This document shows, in pieces, positions 7,466 to 13,135 of a stretch of DNA of 14,590 nt. The notes under the pieces are model-generated. The model searched no databases and was not told where the DNA came from. It worked only from the letters and a program-made list of their open reading frames with translations. Origin of the DNA: Candidatus Wolframiiraptor sp. EX4484-121 (GTDB taxonomy: Archaea > Thermoproteota > Nitrososphaeria_A > Caldarchaeales > Wolframiiraptoraceae); assembly GCA_002255105.1 (NCBI GenBank), contig NJEK01000035.1, positions 1 through 14,590 on the forward strand, in the 5' to 3' direction. Position 1 is the first letter of the stretch. Each line of letters starts with the position of its first letter. Both the position numbers and the translations under genes were made by a program.

Positions 7466-8465
7466 GCTCGCCCATCCTCTCAGCGTTCTTTAAGGCTTTA
7501 TCATAGTGTGGGGAGGTCTTCTTGGCGAGTAGGCAAACCCTGCTGGGAACGTCTTTCGCGATGTAATCATATCCCTTTAGATGAGCCTGAAGACTCTTGG
7601 CGAATTTCTCCACTTCCATCACGCTTGGCATGGCGCTTCTCGGAAGCCTCTTCTGAGATTCGCCTACATGCATGTAACCCTTACATTCGATGAAGTCTGG
7701 ATCAGCTATCCTTATCAGCTCCGCATATCTCTCCGGATCCCTCATAGTATATCCCTTGACGAGAGTTAGTCTTATAACCCTCCTAGACTCTGTGAACATA
7801 TTCATGATCCTCAGGCTATCGATCAGCCTCTCCCAGCTATCATTGATGAGCGGACGACAAGTTCTCACATGAGTTCTCCTATCAGGTCCATAGAGACTTA
7901 TGTAGAGGTTTGTGGGCTCTGCCCCTACATCGGGTAAGATCTTTAACATCTCAGGCATGGTTCCATTCGTCACTAGGAAGGTCGTCATACCCCTCTCATG
8001 GAAGACTTTTATCAACTCTCCGAGGAATGGATATAGGGTTGGCTCACCATCCAGCGATATGGCCGCGTTATTGGGCTCCATGGCCTCATTATACAATCTC
8101 GGGTCGACTTTCGGATTTCCCTTAAATCCTGAGAGGAGTTGACGCTGCTCCTCTATCAGTCCATCTAAGATCTCTTTAGGTGAATCCCATTCACCTCCGT
8201 AGGGTTTAATCCTATTTATCGTGTGATGTCTCCAGCAGAAGACGCACATCATGTTACAGTATTGAAGGCTTGGGGTCATCTGAAGACATCTGTGACTCTC
8301 AACTCCATACCACCCCTTATAACAGTTCTTCCCTCCCCTAAGAACCGATTTAGTCCAGTGACATATCTTAACGGCGGAATGCCTCCCAACTATCCTATAA
8401 CCCGCCTTTCTAAGCCTATTGATCTCATCCAGCTTGAGACGTGTACTCCCATAAGCGATAGCCAT
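7446..8465 (-). CDS. taw1: tRNA 4-demethylwyosine synthase (Taw1/TYW1), radical SAM
   Basis: A 339-residue enzyme that makes the tricyclic 4-demethylwyosine base from N1-methylguanosine at position 37 of tRNA-Phe, using pyruvate carbon and SAM. The radical SAM cluster motif CNMMCVFC gives C70, C74 and C77. Three further cysteines, C35, C48 and C60, fit the second iron-sulfur cluster of archaeal Taw1. AISLDGEPTLYP (about residues 134-145), LVTNGT and YISLYGPD are family segments, and the C-terminus (CKGYMHVGESQKRLP, VPSRVCLL) is complete. The start is ATG. A TATA-like GTTTAAAATTTT at 8496-8507 (minus strand) would give a short leader of about 10 bases. Neighbours are not pathway partners. Confidence 0.95.
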   Translation of the reverse strand: MAIAYGSTRLKLDEINRLRKAGYRIVGRHSAVKICHWTKSVLRGGKNCYKGWYGVESHRCLQMTPSLQYCNMMCVFCWRHHTINRIKPYGGEWDSPKEILDGLIEEQRQLLSGFKGNPKVDPRLYNEAMEPNNAAISLDGEPTLYPFLGELIKVFHERGMTTFLVTNGTMPEMLKILPDVGAEPTNLYISLYGPDRRTHVRTCRPLINDSWERLIDSLRIMNMFTESRRVIRLTLVKGYTMRDPERYAELIRIADPDFIECKGYMHVGESQKRLPRSAMPSVMEVEKFAKSLQAHLKGYDYIAKDVPSRVCLLAKKTSPHYDKALKNAERMGELIQNTS

Positions 8466-8664
8466 ATCAGAATACCCACATACGTTATGGATTGGAAAAT
8501 TTTAAACATTAACCTAAAATTGTTGAAAAGAGGGGTTCTCCGGGTTAATTGAGGGCATTGTTCATGGATATTGGAGCGGGATCGCTTAAAGATCCTCGGA
8601 ACACCGTGAGCCTCAAAGCACTTCAAGCCGAAATAGTCATGACCACTCTCGATATTATTTGATT
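8466..8664. other. Intergenic region between the IMPase-like gene and taw1
   Basis: About 200 bases without a convincing gene. It holds the taw1 TATA-like box (8496-8507, minus strand). On the minus strand the stretches CCCCTCTTTTC and CAATTTTAGG are T-rich and may end transcription of the upstream IMPase operon. A small inverted repeat, GGATC (8579-8583) and GATCC (8591-8595), lies in the same region. Short open frames here overlap the taw1 start in other frames and have no recognisable content. Confidence 0.4.
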
Positions 8665-9468
8665 CTACGATTCATCTCTTAGTGATAATATCTCATTGAG
8701 TAGCTCCTGTGTTGATGTCACGATCACGCCGAATTTGTCCTCATCCATTAGTAACGTATCCTCATCTCCGCCTACCATCCTATAATATCCTCCGGCGAGC
8801 TTTACTAGAAATGCGGAAGCTACGAAGTCCATGAGCTTAAGACTTCTTGAAAGGCATAGAAATCCCTCAACAACGCCCTCTAATATGAGCGCCGTCTCGA
8901 GAGCGGCCGCGGCGAGGAACCTAGTCCCCCTGCATCTATGGAGTATTTTGAGAGCCCATTCTCTAGTCTCCATCACCTTTATCGAGTCGTGATCCACTAG
9001 GAGCATCGCGTCTTCAAGAGATTTCGTCATGCTTAGCCTCGGCCTTCCACCGGAGATCTCGACACCGACACCTACCTCTCCGAGATACAGCTTGTTTCTC
9101 GGATGATCGATCACTCCGGCCGCGACGATATCGGATATCCTCGGACCCTTAGCTATAGAGATTGATGTGCAATAGAATGGTATACCTCTCCAAGCGTTCT
9201 TGCTCCCATCGACCGGATCCACGAGAACATAGTATCTTGGATTAGGCTCTCTGATGATCCCGGACTCCTCCGATATTATTATGCATCCGTCGAGGTTTTG
9301 ATGGAGGAAATTTATGATAGCCTTCTCGACGGCGAGGTCGAACGCGTAGGATAGATCTCCATATGCTCCCCGGCCGCGGATCTCCCTCCCATCGCCCTGT
9401 AACGTTTTACCCAACACCTTATGGCTCTCGATCAATGCGTTCTTAACGATATCCATCAGTTCCGGCAT
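8665..9468 (-). CDS. Inositol monophosphatase family phosphatase
   Basis: A 267-residue enzyme of the lithium-sensitive IMPase superfamily, whose archaeal members dephosphorylate inositol monophosphate, fructose-1,6-bisphosphate or related sugar phosphates with Mg2+. Metal-binding motifs are EES (67-69) and DPVDGSKN (84-91), then GIPFYCTSI (95-103), and the C-terminal metal Asp in LKLMDFVAS (D214). The usual form of that last motif is W-D-x-A; here Trp is Met, so the substrate pocket may differ. The ATG follows the stop of the dehydrogenase gene by one base, so the two are almost certainly co-transcribed. Cytoplasmic, intact; the exact substrate is not determinable from sequence. Confidence 0.85.
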   Translation of the reverse strand: MPELMDIVKNALIESHKVLGKTLQGDGREIRGRGAYGDLSYAFDLAVEKAIINFLHQNLDGCIIISEESGIIREPNPRYYVLVDPVDGSKNAWRGIPFYCTSISIAKGPRISDIVAAGVIDHPRNKLYLGEVGVGVEISGGRPRLSMTKSLEDAMLLVDHDSIKVMETREWALKILHRCRGTRFLAAAALETALILEGVVEGFLCLSRSLKLMDFVASAFLVKLAGGYYRMVGGDEDTLLMDEDKFGVIVTSTQELLNEILSLRDES

Positions 9469-9469
9469 T

Positions 9470-10477
9470 CTAGATCATCTTCACCTCATCAAGAGGCTTA
9501 ACCTTAATGACGTCTGGGTTAAATAAGTTATCCGGCCTCTCCCCTTTCAACACCTTAATTATTCCCTCAGCGGCATACTCAGCCATCCTATTCCTCGTAT
9601 CGTGGGAGGCACTCGCGATATGCGGGGTCAGGACAACGTTATCGAGCTTCAATAAAGGGTCATCGGCTGGGATGGGTTCCTCCTCAAATACGTCGAGCCC
9701 CGCGCCAGCTATCCAACCCTCCCGCAGAGCTCTCGTCAAAGCCTTTTGTTCGACGACAGGCCCTCTCGAGGTGTTCACCAGGATCGCTGTCTTCTTCATC
9801 AGCCTCAGCTCCCTCTCCCCGATAAGCCCCCTGGTTTTAGGGGTTAATGGGACGTGGAGGGTTACGAAATCGGACTCTCTGAGCAATTCATCTAACTCGA
9901 CATACTCCGCTCCAAGCTCTTCCTCCAATTCCTTCCTCCTAATGATGTCGTAGTAGAGCACCCTCATGTTGAATCCCTTGGCCCTCCTCGCGACCGCCGA
10001 CCCTATCCTCCCCATGCCGACCACGCCGAGCGTCTTCCCATGAACGTCATAGCCCAACATCATGGTTGGAGCCCATGGAATTTCCCATCCACCCTCTCTA
10101 ATGATTCTATCAGCCTCGACGACCCTCCTCGCAGTCGCTAAGAGTAGTGCCCAGGCGTGGTCGGCCACGGTTTCGGTTAAGACTCCGGGCGTGTAGACGA
10201 CATAGATCCCCCTCGATGTCGCATAATTGACGTCTATGTGATCGACTCCAACGCTCATCGTCCCAATGACCCTGAGCTTTCCAGCCCTATCCATAACCTC
10301 CCTATCGATTCTCTCGCTCAGAGTGCAGTAGATTGCATCAACGTCCTCGACGGCGTCTAGTAACTCCTCCCTGGATGGAGGTGGAATCTCATCCCTATAA
10401 TTCACGTCGCAGAACTTTTTGAGAAGCTCTATCCCCACCTCGGGGATCTTTCTGGCGACATATACCTTCGGTTTCAA
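9470..10477 (-). CDS. D-isomer 2-hydroxyacid dehydrogenase (glyoxylate/hydroxypyruvate reductase-like)
   Basis: A 335-residue NAD(P)-dependent dehydrogenase that interconverts a D-2-hydroxy acid and its keto acid. The N-terminal catalytic part contains MSVGVDHIDV and TPGVLTETVADHAW. The Rossmann part has GMGRIG (154-159). An Asp (D177) ends the next strand, which favours NAD(H). The catalytic triad is R238 (NTSRGP), E267 (FEEEP) and H286 (LTPHIASAS). It is closest in feel to the archaeal glyoxylate reductase GyaR group; 3-phosphoglycerate dehydrogenase without the regulatory domain is the main alternative. The start is TTG, since an in-frame TGA lies three codons upstream. A TATA-like CTTAAATAAG at about 10508-10517 overlaps the end of the preceding gene. 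It forms an operon with the IMPase-like gene. Confidence 0.88.
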   Translation of the reverse strand: MKPKVYVARKIPEVGIELLKKFCDVNYRDEIPPPSREELLDAVEDVDAIYCTLSERIDREVMDRAGKLRVIGTMSVGVDHIDVNYATSRGIYVVYTPGVLTETVADHAWALLLATARRVVEADRIIREGGWEIPWAPTMMLGYDVHGKTLGVVGMGRIGSAVARRAKGFNMRVLYYDIIRRKELEEELGAEYVELDELLRESDFVTLHVPLTPKTRGLIGERELRLMKKTAILVNTSRGPVVEQKALTRALREGWIAGAGLDVFEEEPIPADDPLLKLDNVVLTPHIASASHDTRNRMAEYAAEGIIKVLKGERPDNLFNPDVIKVKPLDEVKMI

Positions 10478-10506
10478 GGCTGTTCACGTCTGTTAGGTTG
10501 TGATCC

Positions 10507-10806
10507 TTATTTAAGTTTTAGAGATGACCCACTAGATCTACCACGCCTCCTAGCCCTGAGCTTCGTCTTCATCCTCGCCTCAGCCATCCTATACAGCTTA
10601 GGCCACCTCCTAGCAAGCTCCCTCTCCACAACCTCGGCCAAGAACTCGCTCATGCTAAACCTCGGCACGGCGCTCTTCCAATAATTCATTATGCAAGCCG
10701 CCACCGGAGAATAGAATGCAAGCCTCGGCTGTCTCCGGGCCGCCTTAACCGCCTGCTTCAGGAGCCCCTCATCTATCTTCTCCTTCGACCTCTTCTTTCT
10801 TGGCAT
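10507..10806 (-). CDS. Small basic protein, ribbon-helix-helix-like
   Basis: A 99-residue, Arg/Lys-rich protein. The ATG at 10806 (MPRKKRSKEK) is chosen rather than an upstream start at 10941, because the extension would run through AT-rich promoter-like DNA and reads as non-protein. Residues about 28-72 fit a ribbon-helix-helix layout: a strand (PRLAFYSP), a helix (VAACIMNYWKSAVP), a turn, then a long helix with SMSEFLAEVVERELARRW, similar to the S-x-S-E-F helix of CopG/ParG-type proteins. The tail (about 78-99) is very basic and rich in Arg, Ser and Gly, suited to nucleic acid binding. I do not recognise a named family; proteins of this look occur in thermophilic Crenarchaeota and on their plasmids. 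TTTACC boxes around its promoter suggest self-regulation (inference). Confidence 0.65.
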   Translation of the reverse strand: MPRKKRSKEKIDEGLLKQAVKAARRQPRLAFYSPVAACIMNYWKSAVPRFSMSEFLAEVVERELARRWPKLYRMAEARMKTKLRARRRGRSSGSSLKLK

Positions 10807-10856
10807 GGTAAAAGGTAAACCTTCTAAAATTAAAGTTTTATCATCTAAGGTAAAAC
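10807..10856 (-). promoter_or_regulatory. AT-rich, possibly two-way promoter with repeated TTTACC boxes
   Basis: On the minus strand the AT-rich core TTTAATTTT (about 10826-10834) is 20-28 bases before the ATG at 10806, a leaderless TATA position. The 7-base units GGTAAAA (10807-10813) and GGTAAAC (10814-10820), as read on the + strand, stand in tandem between core and start. A third copy, GGTAAAAC (10849-10856), is on the far side of the core. The core itself is an inverted repeat, TAAAA-ttaaag-TTTTA (10825-10840), so it could also drive + strand transcription from about 10857. Boxes flanking a TATA element are typical operator sites. Confidence 0.5.
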
Positions 10857-11096
10857 AAATAATCCCCTCGAAAATGCAATTCCATAAACAAGGAATTATC
10901 GAAGGGGTCGGCAATCCCTCGGAGAAGGAATTAGAGGGCATGGTTGGAAGCGCGGGCCGTCAGAACTTAAAAGAATGGGTGCATAAGCCGGGAAAAGGGA
11001 AACGAATCGGCTGAGAGATCTTGCAGATGGATCGTTTATTCGGCTGGCGTTGGATTGGCTTGAGATGTGTCTGCTCTCCTAGAGTTGATGTTTTTT
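10857..11096 (+). ncRNA. Candidate structured small RNA, unassigned
   Basis: No protein is supported here, but several RNA-like features occur on the + strand. A hairpin stands right after the predicted start point: CCCC (10864-10867) with GGGG (10904-10907), TCGA (10868-10871) with TCGA (10899-10902), and AATTCC (10878-10883) with GGAATT (10892-10897), around an 8-base loop. A second hairpin pairs CCCTC (10916-10920) with GAGGG (10934-10938). A third pairs AGCCG (10986-10990) with CGGCT (11008-11012). Near the end CTCT-cct-AGAG (11074-11084) precedes TTTTTT (11091-11096). The boundaries are inferred from the promoter-like core and the T-tract. It does not match RNase P RNA, SRP RNA, tRNA or 5S signatures that I know. 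It could instead be regulatory DNA or decayed sequence. Confidence 0.3.
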
Positions 11097-11132
11097 CAGG
11101 CCTCACGCCAAGCGAATGATTGGATGTTTTTT
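11074..11132 (+). terminator. Two T-tract terminator-like sites
   Basis: TTTTTT occurs at 11091-11096 and again at 11127-11132, both preceded by GATG, the first just after a small hairpin (CTCT-cct-AGAG, 11074-11084). Archaeal transcription commonly ends at T-runs like these. They lie upstream of the ABC gene promoter, where no + strand protein gene ends, so they suggest a short upstream + transcript. Confidence 0.4.
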
Positions 11133-11145
11133 GTAGGGTTATACA

Positions 11146-11160
11146 CTTAAAGCTAAATAT
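11146..11160 (+). promoter_or_regulatory. TATA-like box for the ABC exporter operon
   Basis: CTTAAAGCTAAATAT at 11146-11160 is an AT-rich element 28-42 bases before the ATG at 11188. It would place the transcript start at about 11176, leaving a very short leader that ends in CCGGA. Confidence 0.4.
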
Positions 11161-11187
11161 GGTGCCACTTGCTTCTCACAGACCGGA

Positions 11188-12061
11188 ATGAGAAGCGATG
11201 TCTACCTGATGGTTAGGGATGTGTCTAAGAGGTTTGGGGATAGGGTTGCGGTGAATGGGGTGAGCTTCAGGGTTCATAGGGGTGAGATTTATGGCCTGCT
11301 CGGACCTAATGGGGCTGGGAAGACAACTCTCCTAAGCATGATAGCAGGGATCTTGGAACCCGATTCAGGCGAGATCTCGATCGATGGATTAAATGCCCTC
11401 GATCCTAAGACGAGGGGGAGGGTTGGCTACTGTCCCCAAGAGCCCATAGTCTATGATGATTTAACGGGCTTGGAGAACATGATGTTTTACGCTGGACTCC
11501 ATGGGCTGAGCGGAGGCCATGTAAAGCGGAGGTGTATGGAGCTGCTCGATCAGATGGGGTTAGGCGAATATGCCAGCGGAAAGGTTAAGACTTACTCGGG
11601 TGGTATGAAGAAGAGACTTAGCTTCGCCATCACATTGATCGGCGACCCAGAGCTCCTCTTACTCGACGAGCCGACGACCGGTATGGATCCGAGGATCAGG
11701 AGGTCTGTCTGGGAGTCTATGGGTTGCGATAATGGACTTGGGAAAGATAGTTGCTGAGGGCTCTCCAGAGGACCTAAAGAACCGCTATGGGCCTAAGGCC
11801 GTGATAGACGTAGAGCTTTCTAAGCCGCCCGAGGAGCCCGAGGTCGTGGTCGAGAAGGTTAAGCAATATGCGTCTGGAGATGGCGTGATATACAGAAATG
11901 GTGGGTTGAGGGTTCATGTAAATGATCCGGACATAGCATCCCCTAAAATTGTCTCAGAGATGGTGGGGATGGGAGTTGGGCTGAAGACCCTCAAGATAAC
12001 AACTCCGACCCTCGAGGATGTCTTCCTCAGATTAACCGGTAGGAGGCTGATCGAGGAATGA
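11188..12061 (+). pseudogene. ABC-2 type exporter ATPase gene with an internal out-of-frame deletion
   Basis: The first frame (11188-11757) encodes a standard ABC ATPase: Walker A GPNGAGKTT (39-47), Q-loop Q84 (CPQEP), signature YSGGMKKR (136-143) and Walker B LLLLDEP (156-162), then TTGMDPRIRRSVWE. It then falls into nonsense and stops. The other frame resumes at about 11723 with VAIMDLGKIVAEGSPEDLKN and runs to TGA at 12059-12061 with the normal DrrA/NatA-type C-terminal region. Comparison with the family shows that about 25-30 codons are missing at about 11716-11724, namely the segment with the H-loop histidine (usually TTH-x-x-E-E-A-E). Loss of the H-loop and of frame should abolish ATPase function unless there is a sequence error. 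The stop overlaps the permease start (ATGA). The 3' open fragment alone is 11732-12061. Confidence 0.85.
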
Positions 12062-13125
12062 TGTGGAACGCCATTAAGGCATTCATAGTAAAGGAGCTCA
12101 AGCTAACCTTTAGGAGCAAGGCGAGCATCTTCTGGATAATCGCATGGCCCGCCATCTGGCTGCTGATGACGGCATACGTCTTCGTCCCGCCGGCGGCGGG
12201 TCAGCCCATGACCCTGAAGGTTGGGGTCGTGAACTATGACGTTGGATCAACATCCCCCTTTAACGGGACCATCCTCGTCCAAATCTTGAACGAGTCCCAG
12301 TATAAGGGGGCCAAGCTCTTTCAGGTCAAGGTCTATGAAAACGAGACACTCATGCTCGAAGACATCAGAAAGGGTAGGCTCGACGGTGGATTCATGATAC
12401 CAAAGGGGTTTGGTGAAAACATTATTTTCGGTCAAGCGAGATTGAAAGTGTATATCGGTGCGAGGAGCCTCCAATCAGCGCAGATAGCGGAGTCGATCCT
12501 TAGAGGCTTCATTCAGGACTTGAACAATGGGATCTCGATGAGGAAGGTTAACGAGACATTGAGGTATATCGAGATTTACTCGAAGAAGTATATGCCGAAG
12601 AACCTAACGATCCCAGTAGCTGCCGCCACCTCAACCGACATGCTTGTCGGGAAGACTCTCTCAGGTCTCATAACTCTTGGGATCATGTCGGCTATCATGA
12701 TAGCCTTAGGAGTATATCTATGTGGGGCGAAGATAATTTGGAATCCTGTGAACCCAGCCCACTGGCTCGCAATAATACTCCTAATACTCGTCTCGATAAT
12801 GGTCATCGGCGTCGGCATGATCCTATCCCTGATCGCGAGAACGACCGAGAGCGCATCGAACCTGAGCGTTGTCCTAGGGCTCATGTTCGCATTCATAGGG
12901 GGAATCTGGTTTCCGAAGTCGTGGCTACCGGCCTGGATGAGGATCTTAGCGGACATATTTCCAGCAACTTGGGCGATTGATGGGATGAGATCGGCCCTCG
13001 TCTATGGAGCCACCGCAGCCGAGCTCATGCCAACGTTCCTGAAGGTTTTGGCGGCAGCCATAATATCATATCTGGTCGGGATATTCGCCTACAAGAAGAC
13101 CTTGAGGAGATATGTGGTGGCGTAA
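12058..13125 (+). CDS. ABC-2 type transporter permease, probably lacking one membrane segment
   Basis: A 355-residue membrane protein, partner of the ATPase gene it overlaps by ATGA. TM1 is at about 23-43, followed by an extracytoplasmic domain at about 45-185. Hydrophobic segments lie at about 201-223, 237-260, 268-287 and 328-346, giving five rather than the usual six. In DrrB/NatB-type permeases the external domain is followed by TM2 and a cytoplasmic loop with a conserved E-K-G-T-L-x-R-L motif before the segment T-S-T-x-M-L-V-G-K-T-L-S-G. Here KKYMPKNLTIP (176-186) runs straight into VAAATSTDMLVGKTLSG, so TM2 and that loop appear to be missing in frame near nucleotide 12613. The role would be export of a drug, lipid or similar compound. 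A naturally shorter subfamily is possible. Confidence 0.75.
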   Translation: MMWNAIKAFIVKELKLTFRSKASIFWIIAWPAIWLLMTAYVFVPPAAGQPMTLKVGVVNYDVGSTSPFNGTILVQILNESQYKGAKLFQVKVYENETLMLEDIRKGRLDGGFMIPKGFGENIIFGQARLKVYIGARSLQSAQIAESILRGFIQDLNNGISMRKVNETLRYIEIYSKKYMPKNLTIPVAAATSTDMLVGKTLSGLITLGIMSAIMIALGVYLCGAKIIWNPVNPAHWLAIILLILVSIMVIGVGMILSLIARTTESASNLSVVLGLMFAFIGGIWFPKSWLPAWMRILADIFPATWAIDGMRSALVYGATAAELMPTFLKVLAAAIISYLVGIFAYKKTLRRYVVA

Positions 13126-13135
13126 TCTTAGATAC

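Noticed and set aside
8390..8626. A 78-codon minus-strand open frame overlapping the start of taw1
   Set aside because: It lies in another frame over the taw1 start and its promoter, with no recognisable content or start signal.
10807..10941. Extension of the small basic protein to an upstream start at 10941
   Set aside because: The extra residues are encoded by AT-rich promoter-like DNA with hairpins, while the internal ATG at 10806 has a TATA box at the right distance and a natural basic N-terminus.
10805..11014. A 69-codon + strand open frame of lysine-rich composition
   Set aside because: It starts before the only plausible + strand TATA core, overlaps the start of the small basic protein gene, has no ribosome binding site and resembles no family. 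An RNA or regulatory reading fits the hairpins better.
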